Positions 18,249-29,740 of a DNA stretch of 64,000 nucleotides are shown piece by piece. A model generated the notes under the pieces. The model was not told the origin of the DNA. It searched no databases and saw nothing but the letters and a program-made list of their open reading frames with translations. The translations under genes were made by a program, and so were the position numbers. Source of the DNA: Paenibacillus mellifer (GTDB taxonomy: Bacteria; Bacillota; Bacilli; Paenibacillales; Paenibacillaceae); contig NZ_JALPRK010000017.1 in the NCBI RefSeq assembly GCF_023195895.1, positions 46,287 to 110,286 on the forward strand, in the 5' to 3' direction. How positions within the stretch are numbered: the stretch's first letter is position 1; each line of letters begins with the position of its first letter.

Positions 18249-18319
18249 AGCCCTCTGCCGTATGCACCCGAATCGCAAGGCTGATTCGACGCTGATGCGG
18301 ATGGCAAAGGGCTTTTTTT
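18249..18319 (+). terminator. Long-stem terminator between hemA and the downstream hem genes
   Basis: AGCCC, TGCC and GAATC on the left pair in order with GATTC, GGCA and GGGCT on the right; T7 follows at 18313-18319. A possible new extended -10 (TG-C-TATTAA) lies at 18359-18367. Confidence 0.65.
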
Positions 18320-18400
18320 GAAGGGATGAAACATGGAAAAATGCGGCAGGGTAGGGTATGCTATTAACGAGTTGAAGAGAAGTGTCGGGAGTGATACGCC

Positions 18401-19051
18401 TTGCCTTATTATGTACCCGTCCTGTTAAATTTGGCGGACCGTCGCTGTGTTGTGATCGGAGGCGGGCCGGTTGCCGAGCGAAAGGTGACAATGCTGGCGG
18501 ATGCGGGAGCAGAAACGGTTGTAGTAAGTCCTGACGTCACAGATGGTCTGCTGCGGCTCCTCCATGAGCATCATCGAGTCGTTTGGATCCAACGCGAGTA
18601 TCAACGTGGGGATTTGGCCGGTGCGTTCTTGGCCTACGCCGCGACGAATCGGCCAGAAGTGAACGCCGCGGTTGCTGCCGAGGCCGAGGCGGAGGGGGTT
18701 CCGATGAACGACGCCGGAGATGGCGCGCGAGGAAGTATGATAACTCCCGGCGTTCTGCGGCGCGGCGGGCTGGTGGTGGCCGTTTCTACCTCAGGGGCGG
18801 GACCGACGGCGGCGCGGGAGCTGATTCGGGAGATTGACGAACAATTTGGAGAGAATTACGAGAAGTATATTGACTTTTTAAGCTCCGCGCGGGCTTTCAT
18901 TAAAGAGCGGATCAGCGATCCCGGCAGGCGAAAACGTCTATTTCGGAGATTAGCCGAGACCGATATTATGTCCTCGATCCGAGGAGGGAGCTTCCAACCG
19001 TGGAATGAAGCGGCGATGATAACCTGGATCGAGGAACAGACGGAGGAATAA
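18401..19051 (+). CDS. sirC: Precorrin-2 dehydrogenase / sirohydrochlorin ferrochelatase-type protein
   Basis: A 216-residue Met8/YlnF-type enzyme that oxidises precorrin-2 to sirohydrochlorin with NAD on the way to sirohaem. The N-terminal Rossmann site is [13 protein letters not shown] (about residues 17-29), followed by the ATNRPEVN region and the loop [17 protein letters not shown] typical of the family. The C-terminus is helical. TTG 18401 is taken as start; there is no nearby ATG and the upstream GTCGGGAGTGA is a fair SD. It is followed by hemC after 2 bases, so a transcript of sirC-hemC-cobA/hemD-hemB-hemL is likely. Confidence 0.88.
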   Translation: MPYYVPVLLNLADRRCVVIGGGPVAERKVTMLADAGAETVVVSPDVTDGLLRLLHEHHRVVWIQREYQRGDLAGAFLAYAATNRPEVNAAVAAEAEAEGVPMNDAGDGARGSMITPGVLRRGGLVVAVSTSGAGPTAARELIREIDEQFGENYEKYIDFLSSARAFIKERISDPGRRKRLFRRLAETDIMSSIRGGSFQPWNEAAMITWIEEQTEE

Positions 19052-19053
19052 GC

Positions 19054-20016
19054 ATGACAAAACGAACGATTGTGGTGGGGACGAGACAAAGCCAACTGGC
19101 ACTAACACAGACGGGACATGTCATCGATGATTTGAAGGCGTTGTGCCGGGAGCATCACCTGCAATTTGATTTTGAAATCCGTAAGATTGTGACCAAGGGC
19201 GATCGGATCCTGGATGTGACCTTATCCAAAGTTGGTGGCAAAGGATTATTTGTAAAGGAAATCGAACAGGCGATGTTGGATAAGGAAATTGACCTGGCGG
19301 TACATAGTATGAAGGATATGCCGTCCGTGTTGCCGGACGGACTGATCAACGGTGCGGTACCGCGGAGGGTAGACCCGCGGGATGCGCTGATATCGAGAAA
19401 CAACCTAAGTCTTGACGAACTGCCGCAAGGCGCCAAGGTAGGGACCAGCAGCTTACGCCGCGCCAGCCAATTGAAGGCTTATCGTCCGGATCTCGTGCTC
19501 GAGCCGATCCGCGGGAATATCGATTCCCGTTTGCGCAAGTTGGAGGAGGAGGGCTTCGATGCGATAATTTTGGCGGCGGCCGGGTTGCTTCGGATGGGCT
19601 GGGAGCATCGAATTACGGCCTATCTCCCGGCGGAGGTTTGTCTTCCAGCGGTTGGTCAAGGGGCGCTTGGGATCGAATGCCGCGAAGACGATGCTGAGGT
19701 TCGCCATCTCTTATCCTTATACAACGATTCGGAAACAGCGGTAACGGTGGCCGCAGAACGTCGTTTCCTCGGCGTGCTGAATGGAGGCTGCCAGGTGCCG
19801 ATTGGGGCCTACGCGACGTTACTGCCGGATGAAGGAGCCTCCGATTCAAGCGGCCGCCAGCGTCTACAATTGACAGGGATGGTCGGCTCAGCGGATGGAG
19901 CGAAGATTTTGAAGGAGAGCGCGGAAGGGGTGGATCCAACTGAACTAGGCGAGCAGGTTGCCGGTCGGTTGATCTCCCTGGGAGCAGCGGCATTATTACA
20001 AGAAACCGGGGAGTGA
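19054..20016 (+). CDS. hemC: Hydroxymethylbilane synthase (porphobilinogen deaminase)
   Basis: A 320-residue enzyme that joins four porphobilinogens into hydroxymethylbilane. The dipyrromethane cofactor attaches to Cys246 in [11 protein letters not shown]. Other family blocks are GTRQSQLAL near the N-terminus, HSMKDMP, and [11 protein letters not shown]. Length is normal. Start at ATG 19054 behind GGAGG; the previous stop is 2 bases away and the next gene starts 6 bases after its stop, so tight co-transcription. Confidence 0.98.
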   Translation: MTKRTIVVGTRQSQLALTQTGHVIDDLKALCREHHLQFDFEIRKIVTKGDRILDVTLSKVGGKGLFVKEIEQAMLDKEIDLAVHSMKDMPSVLPDGLINGAVPRRVDPRDALISRNNLSLDELPQGAKVGTSSLRRASQLKAYRPDLVLEPIRGNIDSRLRKLEEEGFDAIILAAAGLLRMGWEHRITAYLPAEVCLPAVGQGALGIECREDDAEVRHLLSLYNDSETAVTVAAERRFLGVLNGGCQVPIGAYATLLPDEGASDSSGRQRLQLTGMVGSADGAKILKESAEGVDPTELGEQVAGRLISLGAAALLQETGE

Positions 20017-20022
20017 TGGAGA

Positions 20023-21570
20023 ATGGCCGGTAAAGTTTATCTGGTTGGCGCGGGACCCGGAGATGCAAGATTGATTACACTGAAAGGGCTCGATTGCCTG
20101 GAAAAAGGCGATGTCATCGTATATGATCGTCTGGCCAATCCGAGTCTGTTGAAAAGAACGAAACCCGGGGCGGAAAAAATCTACGTTGGCAAACGAACCG
20201 ATCGTCACACGATGAAGCAAGAGCATATCAATCAGCTGCTGGTCGATTTGGCGCTTGAGGGCAAAACGGTAGTTCGCCTGAAAGGCGGGGACCCGACGAT
20301 CTTCGGACGCGTTGGTGAGGAGGCTGAACTGCTCCGCAGGCATGGCATCCCGTATGAAATCGTGCCGGGGATCACCGCTGCGATCTCAGTACCTGCCTAC
20401 GCCGGTATTCCGGTAACCCACCGGGATATGGCTTCGTCCGTGTCGATCATTACGGGGCATGAGAGCCCGGATAAACTCGACTTGTCGATCAATTGGGAAA
20501 AAGTGACCAACGCGACCGGCACGCTGGTGTTTATGATGGGCGTAGCGAATATCGGTCATATCAGCAAACAGCTGATCCATTATGGACGCCCGCCCGAAAC
20601 GCCGGTCGCCCTTATCCGTTGGGGGACAAGGGCGGAGCAGGAGACGCTGATCGGCACGCTTGCCGATATTGAGCAGAAAGTTCGCGAAGCTGACTTCAAA
20701 CCGCCGGCCGTTACGGTCGTTGGCGAGGTTGTGGCTCAGCGCGAGCAGCTCAAGTGGGCGGAATCGTTGCCGTTGTTCGGCAAGCGCATTCTCGTCACCC
20801 GCTCGCGTTCGCAGGCGAGCGAACTGGTGCGCGGCATCGAGGAGCTTGGCGGAGAGCCATACGAGTTCCCCGTTATCGACATCGTGATGCCGGAAGGCCG
20901 CGAGTTGACTCATACCGACGATGCACTGGCACAGCTGGAACAATACGATTGGGTATTCTTTACGAGCGTGAACGGCGTCGAGTATTTCTTCTCGCACCTG
21001 GAGAGACTGGGGAAAGACGTACGGGGCCTGCACAAAGCGAGAATCGCGGCCGTAGGGCCGGCGACGCAAGCGGCGCTGCGCCAGCACGGTATCGCAGCGG
21101 AAGGCTTGCCGGGCAAGTTCCAGGCCGAGGGCCTGATGGAAACCTTCGGCAGTGAACTGCAGTCGGGGCAGCACGTATTGCTGCCGCGCGGCGATCTCGC
21201 CCGTGCCTGGCTGCCCGCTGCCCTAAGTGAGCAGGGCTTAACCGTCACCGAAGCGGTCATGTACCAAACGGTGCCTGCCGGGGAAACGGACGACGAGCTG
21301 TTGAAGATGCTTGAAAAAGGACGGATCCATGCCGTTACCTTTACCAGTTCATCAACGGTGACGAACCTGCTGGCTGCACTTAGCGCCATGGGCGTGGCTG
21401 ATCCAGCCGCGGCGCTGCGGGACGTGGACATCGCCTGCATCGGACCGGTTACGGCCAAAACGGCGGAGGACGCCGGTCTGAACGTGACGATTCTTGCAGA
21501 AGAAGCAACCATCGACAGCCTGATTCAATCGCTGTGCGCCTGGAAAGAACGGAGCACTCCGGCGGAGTGA
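20023..21570 (+). CDS. cobA/hemD: Fusion of uroporphyrinogen-III C-methyltransferase and uroporphyrinogen-III synthase
   Basis: A 515-residue two-domain enzyme. Residues 1 to about 245 are a SUMT methyltransferase (CobA): [10 protein letters not shown] at the start, [12 protein letters not shown], and [15 protein letters not shown]; it methylates uroporphyrinogen III to precorrin-2 using AdoMet. From about 251 ([11 protein letters not shown]) to the end is uroporphyrinogen-III synthase (HemD), with [11 protein letters not shown] and the [10 protein letters not shown] block. Joining them places the enzyme that makes uroporphyrinogen III on the same chain as the one that diverts it to sirohaem. 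Such fusions occur in several Firmicutes. Start at ATG 20023 after GGGGAGTGATGGAG. Confidence 0.95.
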   Translation: MAGKVYLVGAGPGDARLITLKGLDCLEKGDVIVYDRLANPSLLKRTKPGAEKIYVGKRTDRHTMKQEHINQLLVDLALEGKTVVRLKGGDPTIFGRVGEEAELLRRHGIPYEIVPGITAAISVPAYAGIPVTHRDMASSVSIITGHESPDKLDLSINWEKVTNATGTLVFMMGVANIGHISKQLIHYGRPPETPVALIRWGTRAEQETLIGTLADIEQKVREADFKPPAVTVVGEVVAQREQLKWAESLPLFGKRILVTRSRSQASELVRGIEELGGEPYEFPVIDIVMPEGRELTHTDDALAQLEQYDWVFFTSVNGVEYFFSHLERLGKDVRGLHKARIAAVGPATQAALRQHGIAAEGLPGKFQAEGLMETFGSELQSGQHVLLPRGDLARAWLPAALSEQGLTVTEAVMYQTVPAGETDDELLKMLEKGRIHAVTFTSSSTVTNLLAALSAMGVADPAAALRDVDIACIGPVTAKTAEDAGLNVTILAEEATIDSLIQSLCAWKERSTPAE

Positions 21571-21624
21571 ATGGATTTAACAGCACGGGGGTGCCCCGTG
21601 TTACATACTAGGAGGGTACAAACC

Positions 21625-22629
21625 ATGAATTTTCCTATCGTAAGACATCGCCGTCTGCGTCAGTCGGCCGCCATTCGCGGGATGGTACGTGAAACGGTTC
21701 TGACGGTGGACGACTTTATTCAACCGATCTTCGTGGCTTATGGGAGCGGCGTTAAGAATGAAATCTCGTCGATGCCCGGGGTTTTTCATTTTTCGCTCGA
21801 CACGCTGGAGGAAGAGGTAAAGGAGATCGTTGATCTGGGTATTCCAGCGGTGCTGTTGTTTGGGATTCCGGAAACGAAAGACAGCGTGGGCACCTCGGCT
21901 TACGCGGAGGACGGTATCGTTCAGGAAGCGACACGAATCATTAAGTCACGGTATCCGGATTTACTGGTTGTTGCCGATACCTGTTTGTGCGAATTCACCG
22001 ACCACGGGCATTGCGGCATGGTACATACGTTTGAACGTGACGGGCATGTATGCGGGGACGTGATGAACGACGAGTCGCTGGAGCTGTTGGTGAAAACCGC
22101 CGTCTCCCAAGCACGTGCGGGCGCCGACATCATCGCCCCGTCCAACATGATGGACGGATTTGTGCAAGCCATCCGTTCCGGGCTCGACGAAGCCGACTTC
22201 AGCCATGTGCCGATTATGTCGTATTCCGTCAAATACGCTTCCGCCTTTTACGGGCCGTTCCGTGAAGCGGCCGACTCGGCGCCGCAGTTCGGCGACCGGA
22301 AGACGTACCAGATGGACCCGGCCAACGTCCGCGAGGCATTGCGGGAAGCGGAATCCGATGTGATGGAAGGCGCGGATATGCTGATGGTCAAGCCGGCGCT
22401 GGCCTTTATGGATATTTTGCGCTTGCTGCGCGATCAGTTTGATTTGCCGCTGGTTGCCTATAACGTGAGCGGTGAATATTCGATGGTTAAAGCAGCTGCT
22501 CAGCAAGGCTGGATCAACGAGCGAGCGATCGTCACCGAAATGCTGCTTGGCATGAAGCGGGCAGGCGCGGATATCATCATTACGTATTTTGCCAAAGATA
22601 TGGCACGCTGGCTGCGCGAGAAGCAATAA
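21625..22629 (+). CDS. hemB: Delta-aminolevulinic acid dehydratase (porphobilinogen synthase)
   Basis: A 334-residue TIM-barrel enzyme that condenses two aminolevulinates to porphobilinogen. The Schiff-base lysines are Lys203 (SYSVKYASA) and Lys256 (MLMVKPALA). The cysteine-rich metal loop [14 protein letters not shown] indicates the zinc-dependent class. Start at ATG 21625 behind TAGGAGGG (21609-21616); the open frame reaches back to the cobA/hemD stop but has no better start. A 54-base gap separates it from cobA/hemD, and hemL follows by 46 bases. Confidence 0.97.
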   Translation: MNFPIVRHRRLRQSAAIRGMVRETVLTVDDFIQPIFVAYGSGVKNEISSMPGVFHFSLDTLEEEVKEIVDLGIPAVLLFGIPETKDSVGTSAYAEDGIVQEATRIIKSRYPDLLVVADTCLCEFTDHGHCGMVHTFERDGHVCGDVMNDESLELLVKTAVSQARAGADIIAPSNMMDGFVQAIRSGLDEADFSHVPIMSYSVKYASAFYGPFREAADSAPQFGDRKTYQMDPANVREALREAESDVMEGADMLMVKPALAFMDILRLLRDQFDLPLVAYNVSGEYSMVKAAAQQGWINERAIVTEMLLGMKRAGADIIITYFAKDMARWLREKQ

Positions 22630-22675
22630 GCTTCGCCGAGTATCGGCTTTACTGAAGAGCTTAGGAGGGGTATCG

Positions 22676-23980
22676 ATGAGCATGGACACAATAGGCCGGC
22701 GGGGCGACGAACGATCGCGGTTGGCCTTTGAAGAAGCGAAGAAGGTCTTGCCCGGCGGTGTCAACAGCCCGGTGAGGGCGTTTAAATCCGTTGGCTTGAC
22801 GCCAATGTATATCGAACATGGGAGCGGTTCTCGGATCTACGACATCGATGGCAACAGCTTTATCGATTATGTGGGTTCCTGGGGCCCGCTGATTATGGGT
22901 CATGCTCATCCGGAGGTGGTTCAAGCCCTGCAGGAGACGGCCGCCAAAGGGACAAGCTTTGGAGCGCCTACACTGCTGGAGACGCAAATGGCCCAACTGG
23001 TTGCGAAGCGTGTGCCTTCGATTGATGTCGTGCGCATGGTCAACTCAGGGACTGAAGCCACCATGAGCGCGATTCGTCTGGCGCGGGGGTATACCGGCCG
23101 CAGTAAAATCATGAAATTCGAGGGCTCTTACCACGGTCATGCCGACAGTCTGCTGATCAAAGCGGGCTCCGGTGTTGCCACGTTGGGATTGCCGGACAGC
23201 CCGGGTGTACCGGAGGGCGTCGCCGCCAATACGATTGCGGTGCCATATAACGACCTGGCCTCTGTAGAGCTGGCGTTTGAACGTTTCGGCGAGGAGATTG
23301 CCGGCGTGATCGTCGAGCCGGTGGCCGGGAACATGGGTGTCGTACCGCCGTTGCCGGGATTCCTTGAAGGTTTGCGCCGGATCACCGAGCAATACGGCAG
23401 CTTGCTGATTTTCGACGAAGTCATGACAGGCTTCCGTGTTGGTCTGAACTGTGCGCAAGGACGCTTTGGCATCACGCCGGACCTGACCTGCCTCGGCAAA
23501 GTCATCGGGGGGGGATTGCCTGTCGGAGCGTATGGCGGAAAACGTGAAATTATGGAGCAAATCGCGCCAAGCGGGCCGATTTATCAAGCCGGGACGCTAA
23601 GCGGAAACCCGCTGGCGATGGTTGCGGGTTATACGACGTTGTCGTTGCTCACTCCGGAAGTATACGATCGCCTGGAACGCCTGTCGGCGAAGCTGGAAGA
23701 GGGCTTCACACGCAACGCCAAGGAACGGGGGATTCCGTGCACGATAAATCGCGTTGGCTCGATGGTTTGCCCGTTCTTTACGGAGGAGAGAGTTATCAAT
23801 TACGATACGGCCAAAACGAGCGACCTCGACCTGTTCCGCCGTTATTTCGCGGCACTGCTTGAGCAAGGCATCAACGTAGCACCTTCGCAGTTCGAAGGCA
23901 TGTTCGTCTCGGGCGTGCATACCGATGAAGATATCGAACTGACGATCGAAGCGCATCGGTTGGCGTTGCAAAAGCTGTGA
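22676..23980 (+). CDS. hemL: Glutamate-1-semialdehyde 2,1-aminomutase
   Basis: A 434-residue PLP enzyme (aminotransferase class III fold) that makes 5-aminolevulinate from glutamate-1-semialdehyde. The N-terminal [13 protein letters not shown] block is diagnostic. The PLP lysine is about Lys275 in [13 protein letters not shown], preceded by the [10 protein letters not shown] aspartate region; [10 protein letters not shown] follows. Start at ATG 22676 behind TTAGGAGGGG; a second ATG two codons later is less well spaced. It overlaps the next gene by 4 bases (GTGA). Confidence 0.97.
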   Translation: MSMDTIGRRGDERSRLAFEEAKKVLPGGVNSPVRAFKSVGLTPMYIEHGSGSRIYDIDGNSFIDYVGSWGPLIMGHAHPEVVQALQETAAKGTSFGAPTLLETQMAQLVAKRVPSIDVVRMVNSGTEATMSAIRLARGYTGRSKIMKFEGSYHGHADSLLIKAGSGVATLGLPDSPGVPEGVAANTIAVPYNDLASVELAFERFGEEIAGVIVEPVAGNMGVVPPLPGFLEGLRRITEQYGSLLIFDEVMTGFRVGLNCAQGRFGITPDLTCLGKVIGGGLPVGAYGGKREIMEQIAPSGPIYQAGTLSGNPLAMVAGYTTLSLLTPEVYDRLERLSAKLEEGFTRNAKERGIPCTINRVGSMVCPFFTEERVINYDTAKTSDLDLFRRYFAALLEQGINVAPSQFEGMFVSGVHTDEDIELTIEAHRLALQKL

Positions 23981-24906
23981 GCCGTAAACTATCGTGGACC
24001 CGGCGCGGGGAATGGCTTGAACTGATGCCTGGCAAACTGCCTTTGCGCGAAGGGCAGAACCGTCTGGATGCAGCGGCGGCTTGGCTGGAGGAGGAGCTGC
24101 TGGCTCCTCCTAAGCTGCTGCGTAAGCTGCGGGCCGAAGATGGTATCAAGCTCGCCGGAGATCGTTTGAGGTTGCTGGCATTTCCGCCTAGAGCTTCACA
24201 ATATGCTCCGCTTGAGGCGGAGCTTCCGCTTTTATATGAGGACGATTTTTGCCTTGTCGTGCACAAGCCGGCAGGGCTTAAGGTCCATCCGGACGGCGGC
24301 GAAACTTCTAGCCAGCCGCTGGTTTCGCCAGACACGCTCGCCAACCGCGTTGCCGGGTGGTATGCCGCCCTTGGTGAGCCTGTCGCCGCTGCACATATTC
24401 ACCGGCTTGATGAAGATACGTCAGGACCGGTGTTGTTTGCCAAAAATGAATATGCCCATTTGAAGCTGGATGAAGCGATGAGCCGCAAAGCGATCGACCG
24501 GACCTACATTGCGTTCGTACAAGGGATCGTTAGCCCTGAGCTTAAAGTGATCGATCAGCCGATCGGCCGGGACCGGCATCATAACCAGCGGCGCCGGGTT
24601 TCTCCCGGCGGCAAACCGGCTGTAACGCATGTAGAGCGGTTGGAGGTTTATCCGAACCATGGCATAAGTCTTGTTCGGCTCACCTTGGAAACCGGTCGGA
24701 CCCATCAAATTCGCGTCCATCTGAGCGCGGCGGGTCACCCGCTTGTGGGTGACGCGCTGTATGGCGGTAGTACGAAGTGGCTGTCTCATCAGGCGCTGCA
24801 TGGGGAACGTTTGTCGTTCCCGCACCCGTTCTCAGGAGATGCGGTGGAGCTTGACGATCCGTGGCCCCCGGCGTTGATTCATCTCCGCGATCGCTTTAGA
24901 GGTTAA
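23977..24906 (+). CDS. RluA-family pseudouridine synthase
   Basis: A 309-residue protein of the RluA/RsuA-type RNA pseudouridine synthases. The catalytic aspartate lies in HRLDEDTSG (about residue 150). Other family blocks are [21 protein letters not shown] and the [27 protein letters not shown] region. An N-terminal S4-like segment is weak ([24 protein letters not shown]). The GTG start overlaps the hemL stop by 4 bases, implying translational coupling at the end of the hem operon. Target RNA cannot be told from sequence alone; 23S rRNA is likely for close relatives of RluD. Confidence 0.9.
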   Translation: MSRKLSWTRRGEWLELMPGKLPLREGQNRLDAAAAWLEEELLAPPKLLRKLRAEDGIKLAGDRLRLLAFPPRASQYAPLEAELPLLYEDDFCLVVHKPAGLKVHPDGGETSSQPLVSPDTLANRVAGWYAALGEPVAAAHIHRLDEDTSGPVLFAKNEYAHLKLDEAMSRKAIDRTYIAFVQGIVSPELKVIDQPIGRDRHHNQRRRVSPGGKPAVTHVERLEVYPNHGISLVRLTLETGRTHQIRVHLSAAGHPLVGDALYGGSTKWLSHQALHGERLSFPHPFSGDAVELDDPWPPALIHLRDRFRG

Positions 24907-25028
24907 TCTAGCGCGTGGGTAAAAAGCTGGCATGCACTCCTATTTTAAGCATATAGATTAAACGAGGATGATTTGGATCATGATTCATCGATTTTAAATC
25001 ACGTTTGGATATGCTGAAGGGAGGTAAC

Positions 25029-26468
25029 ATGTTGGCTGATCAATCCTATGGTCTCAGGTTTGATATTTACGAGCGCATACATCTTTCTGAAGATGTGATC
25101 GGCATTGAAGAGTTAGAGGAGATCGAGCTCTATCCGAAAATCCAGGTAATTCCCGGGGAAGAGTATGCCGCGCTGCGCGGCCATTTGCTGTTGTCGGGGT
25201 TATACCGGGGAGAAGGAGAGACACGGGAGCTTGCGCACTATATTCCCGTCGAAATCACGATCCCGCTAAGTCGGGTTAATCGGTTGGAGGATATCACGGT
25301 CGAAATTGAGAATTTCGACGTTGACCTGCTCAGTTCGCGCAGCTTGAATATTACAGGCGTATTGTCGCTTCAAGGTGTAGAGACTTCCTCTTTGTTGGCC
25401 GAGCAAGATGCCTGGAAGGATCGGGAGTTTACAACGGCCCATGTCGTATCCGCCATCCGAGGCGACGAGCCGGAAGCGAACTTGGATACGGACACGGCGG
25501 AGTTGGCGGCTTTCGAAACGGAAGAGGAATCAGGACCAGATCCTATCCGTCCAGAGCCATTGCTTACCGATGAGGTGCGCCAGGAGCCGGTATTCTCTTG
25601 GAATTCGTTAGCGCGCGAGGATGCAAATGTAGAGCAAGAGCCGGGAGCAGAACTGGATTTGGAACTGGCGCAAGAAGATTCAGAGGTTCCGCATGTCCCT
25701 CAATTTGCTTCGTGGCAGGCGTTTCCGGATGATATGCTGAATGCCCAGAAACGAAATGCGGACGAGCCGCAGGAGGTCCCAGTCTGGACCGAAGACGTAT
25801 CGGCATTCCAGGAGTCCAACCCTTGGACGGACAAGGAATCCGTTGCGTACTTTGGTGCTTCTGCGGAAGCCTTTGCGGAGCATGCGGAGGAATCGGACGC
25901 CAACATATGGTTTAAGGATGAGGTTCGCCCATCGGAGGAATTCCAGGCGACCGATCGTGCCAGTGAGTCCGTAGAAGTTGAAGCGGCGGAGTCTGGGGCT
26001 GCGTTCGAATTAGGTGAAGAGGACGCTGGAACACCAAACGAGGCCCTTGCTGAGGCCGCGGGTGAGCCTGAAGCGGCCGTTGAGGCGGACCATCAGCCAG
26101 AAGAGAAGAAAGAAATGAAGATCGCTCTGGGGGCTAAAAAAGGGGACGAAAGCGGAAGAGAAAGCTTTGGGTTAACGAAGTTAATCTCTTCCTCCTCGCG
26201 GGTAATCCAGGAAGCGCTGGAGGACGCCTCGGAGCTGCCGATTGCTGGCAGTGATCAGGGAGAAGGCGAAGAACTGCGGTGGAAGAACCTGTTTATCAGT
26301 AACGAAGATCAAACTCCTTTCCGCACAGTACGGCTGGTCATCGTGCAGCGCGAGGAAACGCTGGACGATATCGCTCAGCGCTACCACTTAAGTTCGCGGG
26401 AGCTGCAGTTGTATAACCGACTCGCTGAGCACCAGGTCAATGAGGGACAAATCTTGTACATTCCATAA
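25029..26468 (+). CDS. spoVID: Stage VI sporulation protein D (SpoVID-like coat morphogenetic protein)
   Basis: A 479-residue protein. The N-terminal domain (about 1-140; LRFDIYERIHLSEDV and FDVDLLSSRSLNITGVLSL) is the SpoVID/SafA-interacting type; the middle (about 150-390) is highly acidic, low-complexity and poorly conserved; the C-terminus (about 430-479) is a LysM motif, VQREETLDDIAQRYHLS to NEGQILYIP. SpoVID encases the spore surface with coat proteins. Start at ATG 25029 behind AAGGGAGG. B. subtilis also has spoVID between hemL and valS, supporting the call. It is normally under SigE; I found no convincing SigE promoter in 24907-25028. Confidence 0.9.
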   Translation: MLADQSYGLRFDIYERIHLSEDVIGIEELEEIELYPKIQVIPGEEYAALRGHLLLSGLYRGEGETRELAHYIPVEITIPLSRVNRLEDITVEIENFDVDLLSSRSLNITGVLSLQGVETSSLLAEQDAWKDREFTTAHVVSAIRGDEPEANLDTDTAELAAFETEEESGPDPIRPEPLLTDEVRQEPVFSWNSLAREDANVEQEPGAELDLELAQEDSEVPHVPQFASWQAFPDDMLNAQKRNADEPQEVPVWTEDVSAFQESNPWTDKESVAYFGASAEAFAEHAEESDANIWFKDEVRPSEEFQATDRASESVEVEAAESGAAFELGEEDAGTPNEALAEAAGEPEAAVEADHQPEEKKEMKIALGAKKGDESGRESFGLTKLISSSSRVIQEALEDASELPIAGSDQGEGEELRWKNLFISNEDQTPFRTVRLVIVQREETLDDIAQRYHLSSRELQLYNRLAEHQVNEGQILYIP

Positions 26469-26496
26469 AGTTTAGACTGCGAAAAAAGGCGGATGA

Positions 26497-26525
26497 TTGA
26501 CTCCCGTTCCTTTCCAAGTTATGAT
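26497..26525 (+). promoter_or_regulatory. Promoter of the valS T-box transcript
   Basis: TTGACT at 26497-26502, 17-bp spacer, TATGAT at 26520-26525. Confidence 0.75.
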
Positions 26526-26549
26526 AATATAGATTCAAGCAATTAGATC

Positions 26550-26833
26550 TATGGCAAAGACTTGGAACGGGAAGAGTAGGCAGCATACCCTTCAGAGAGC
26601 GGAACCCACGGCTGAGAGATTCCGCAGGACATGTAGCTCGCCGAAGTCGCCCGGGAGTTGTCCGTTTGAGGCAGTTTTTACGATGGTTAGAACGGACCGG
26701 TAGCAGCCGTTATCTGCATGAGTGTCGCATGTCATGTGCCGGTTGCCGGAAGGCTCGGATACCGATGTGCGAAACAAAGGTGGTACCGCGAAAGTAAAGC
26801 CTTTCGTCCTTTGAGACGAAAGGCTTTTTTTGT
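26550..26833 (+). promoter_or_regulatory. T-box riboswitch of valS (specifier GUC, valine)
   Basis: The T-box sequence GGTGGTACCGCG is at 26779-26790, followed by a 13-bp terminator stem (26796-26808 with 26815-26827) and T7. Upstream are Stem I features: the AGTA loop-E part near 26576, CAGAGAGCGG near 26593, and GAA-GTC-GCC near 26643, giving a GUC specifier. Uncharged tRNA-Val pairing with the specifier and with the T-box bulge prevents termination, so valS rises when valine is short. Confidence 0.93.
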
Positions 26834-26930
26834 TTTTCTTAGACACCAAGAATAAAGGCGCAAAGCCGACGACAGACGACTATCTTGGGATCGCCAAGGC
26901 TATGCTTATTTGTAACGGAGGTTGAATAGG

Positions 26931-29606
26931 ATGACAGAAAATCAAGGTCAACAAGCCTCGTCGGCGGAAATGCCGACGACATACGATCCGAAATCGGCGG
27001 AACAGAAATGGTACCGTTATTGGCTGGAGAGCGGGTTCTTTAAAGCGGGACAACGGCCGGATGCCAAACCGTATACGATTGTGATACCGCCGCCAAACGT
27101 AACAGGAATGCTGCATATCGGGCATGCGCTCGATTTTACACTGCAGGATATTCTGACACGGACGAAGCGGATGCAAGGTTACGATGCCTTGTGGCTGCCA
27201 GGCTCCGACCATGCGGGAATTGCGACTCAAACGAAGGTAGAGCAGAAGCTGCGCGAGCAAGGCATAACGCGGTATGACTTGGGACGTGAGAAGTTTCTGG
27301 AGAAGGTGTGGGAATGGAAGGACCAATATGCTGCTACCATTCATGAGCAATGGGCCAAAATGGGTTTCGCTCTCGATTATTCGCGAGAGCGTTTTACGTT
27401 GGACGAGGGGCTTTCTCAAGCGGTTCGCGAGGTTTTCGTTAAGCTCTATGAGAAGGGTCTGATTTACCGCGGGAAATATATCATCAACTGGGATCCGGCC
27501 GCACGCACGGCCCTATCCGACATCGAGGTTGAATACAAAGAAGTCAACGGGCACCTTTACCATCTTCAGTATCCGCTAAGCGATGGGAGCGGTCATATCA
27601 CGGTAGCAACGACTCGTCCTGAAACGATGCTGGGCGATACCGCCGTCGCTGTCCATCCGGAGGATGAACGTTACCGCCATCTGGTCGGCAAAACGCTACG
27701 CTTGCCGATCGTGGACCGTGAAATTCCGATTATCGCGGATGAGTATGTTGAGAAAGAGTTCGGCAGCGGTGCTGTGAAGATCACTCCCGCACATGACCCG
27801 AACGACTTTGAAGTAGGTTTGCGTCATAATCTGCCGCAGATCAACGTTATGGATGAGACCGGCACGATGAACGGCGAAGCCGGTAAATATCAAGGTTTGG
27901 ACCGCAGCGAATGCCGTAAGCAAATCGTGAAGGATTTGCAGGAAATGGGCGTCTTGATCAAAATCGAAGATCACCTGCATCAAGTTGGCCATAGCGAGCG
28001 GACAGGAGCGGTTGTTGAGCCGTATTTGTCTACCCAGTGGTTCGTCAAAATGAAGCCGCTCGCTGAAGCGGCGATCGAAGCGCAACAATCGGGGAAAGGC
28101 GTTAATTTCGTGCCGGACCGTTTCGAAAAAACCTATTTGCACTGGATCGAAAACGTACGTGATTGGTGCATCTCTCGCCAGCTCTGGTGGGGTCATCGCA
28201 TTCCGGCTTGGTATTGTGAAGCTACTGGAGAGATGGTCGTCGCCCGCAGCGAGGAAGAAGCGCGCGCCAAGCTGGGGCGTGAAGATCTGAAGCAGGATGA
28301 TGACGTGCTTGACACCTGGTTTAGCTCGGCTCTCTGGCCGTTTTCTACGTTGGGTTGGCCAGACGAGAACAACGAAGAGTTCAAACGTTATTTCCCAACG
28401 GACGTACTCGTGACCGGTTACGATATCATCTATTTCTGGGTAGCCCGGATGATTTTCCAGTCGCTGGAGTTTACCGGCGAAATGCCATTTAAAGACGTGC
28501 TGATGCACGGCCTTGTCCGCGACAGCGAAGGACGCAAAATGTCCAAGTCGCTTGGGAATGGCGTAGACCCGCTTGAGGTCATCGAGAAATACGGCACCGA
28601 TGCGATGCGCTACATGCTGTCCACCAGCAATACGCCGGGGCAGGATTTACGTTTCCGTTGGGAGCGTGTTGAGCAGGCGCGTAACTTCGCCAATAAAATC
28701 TGGAACGCTTCCCGCTTCGCCTTGATGAATCTGGAAGGCGTATCCTACGAGGATATCGATATCAGCAGCGATCTGTCGACGTCCGACCGCTGGATTTTGC
28801 ACCGGATGAACGAGACGGCCAAGGAAATTACCCGCCTGATCGACGCTTACGAATTCGGGGAAACCGGTCGGCTGCTGTACAACTTCATTTGGGACGATCT
28901 GTGCGACTGGTATATCGAATTCGCCAAGTTGTCCCTGTACGGAGAAGATGCTGCGGCTAAGAAGAAAACCCAATCGGTACTTGCCTACGTGCTTGATCGT
29001 ACGCTGCGTATGATCCATCCGTTTATGCCGTTTATTTCCGAGGAAATATGGCAGCATTTGCCGCATCATGGCGAAACGATTATGCTAGCGGCCTGGCCGG
29101 AATATGACGCTTCGTTAGAGGCGCCGGACGCCGTTCAGGAAATGAATCTGCTGATCGACGTAATTCGCTCGGTGCGGAATATCCGCGCGGAAGTGAATGT
29201 GCCGATGAGCAAAAAGATTGAGCTGGTGATCAAGCCGGGCAGCGCCGACGTGTTGGAAGTGCTGACCCGCAACGAACATTACGTTCGCCGGTTCTGCAAT
29301 ACGTCCGAGTATGAGGCAGCGCTGACCGCGGCCGTACCGGATAAGGCGATGACCGCTGTCGTGACCGGGGCTGAGTTGTTCCTGCCGCTGTCGGGGCTCA
29401 TTGACATCAGTCAGGAAATCGAACGGTTGACGAAGGAACTCGACAACCTGAACAAAGAAGTGGAACGCGTCGAGAAGAAGCTGGCGAACAAAGGTTTCGT
29501 GGCGAAAGCGCCGGCGAAGGTGATCGAGGAAGAACGCGCCAAGATGGCCGATTATTCCGAGAAGCGCGACAAGGTACTGGCCCGAATCGCGGAGCTGAAG
29601 GGTTAA
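26931..29606 (+). CDS. valS: Valyl-tRNA synthetase
   Basis: An 891-residue class I synthetase that charges tRNA-Val. HIGH is at 62-65 (within [11 protein letters not shown]) and KMSKS at 536-540. The editing (CP1) domain lies between, with [13 protein letters not shown] typical of the Val/Ile/Leu editing site. The C-terminal ~70 residues form the ValRS coiled coil ([19 protein letters not shown]). Start at ATG 26931, 9 bases after GGAGG (26917-26921); an in-frame TTG at 26922 is too near that SD. It is controlled by the T-box directly upstream. A dispersed repeat begins at the base after its stop. Confidence 0.98.
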   Translation: MTENQGQQASSAEMPTTYDPKSAEQKWYRYWLESGFFKAGQRPDAKPYTIVIPPPNVTGMLHIGHALDFTLQDILTRTKRMQGYDALWLPGSDHAGIATQTKVEQKLREQGITRYDLGREKFLEKVWEWKDQYAATIHEQWAKMGFALDYSRERFTLDEGLSQAVREVFVKLYEKGLIYRGKYIINWDPAARTALSDIEVEYKEVNGHLYHLQYPLSDGSGHITVATTRPETMLGDTAVAVHPEDERYRHLVGKTLRLPIVDREIPIIADEYVEKEFGSGAVKITPAHDPNDFEVGLRHNLPQINVMDETGTMNGEAGKYQGLDRSECRKQIVKDLQEMGVLIKIEDHLHQVGHSERTGAVVEPYLSTQWFVKMKPLAEAAIEAQQSGKGVNFVPDRFEKTYLHWIENVRDWCISRQLWWGHRIPAWYCEATGEMVVARSEEEARAKLGREDLKQDDDVLDTWFSSALWPFSTLGWPDENNEEFKRYFPTDVLVTGYDIIYFWVARMIFQSLEFTGEMPFKDVLMHGLVRDSEGRKMSKSLGNGVDPLEVIEKYGTDAMRYMLSTSNTPGQDLRFRWERVEQARNFANKIWNASRFALMNLEGVSYEDIDISSDLSTSDRWILHRMNETAKEITRLIDAYEFGETGRLLYNFIWDDLCDWYIEFAKLSLYGEDAAAKKKTQSVLAYVLDRTLRMIHPFMPFISEEIWQHLPHHGETIMLAAWPEYDASLEAPDAVQEMNLLIDVIRSVRNIRAEVNVPMSKKIELVIKPGSADVLEVLTRNEHYVRRFCNTSEYEAALTAAVPDKAMTAVVTGAELFLPLSGLIDISQEIERLTKELDNLNKEVERVEKKLANKGFVAKAPAKVIEEERAKMADYSEKRDKVLARIAELKG

Positions 29607-29717
29607 GTGAACTTGAGCGAGTGAGTAACGGAGCGACCGGGTGAATTCAAGATTCGACGTCGAGTCCGCTTCGTTGGTTCTGCTTCGAGATCCGAAGATG
29701 ACTTTTTGAACTACCAT
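29607..29717 (+). repeat. Dispersed repeat, copy A (5' truncated)
   Basis: Starts right after the valS stop. It matches copy B at an offset of 184 bases from about 29628 (ACGGAGCGACCGGGTGAATT) to the end motif GATGACTTTTTGAAC near 29711, almost identical over about 85 bases. The hairpin CTTCG/CGAAG is near the right end. Confidence 0.85.
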
Positions 29718-29740
29718 TTCAATAAGGTTCAAGAAGTCAG

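Noticed and set aside
24907..25028. SigE promoter upstream of spoVID
   Set aside because: CATATAGA has only a partial -10 fit and no -35 at 13-15 bp.
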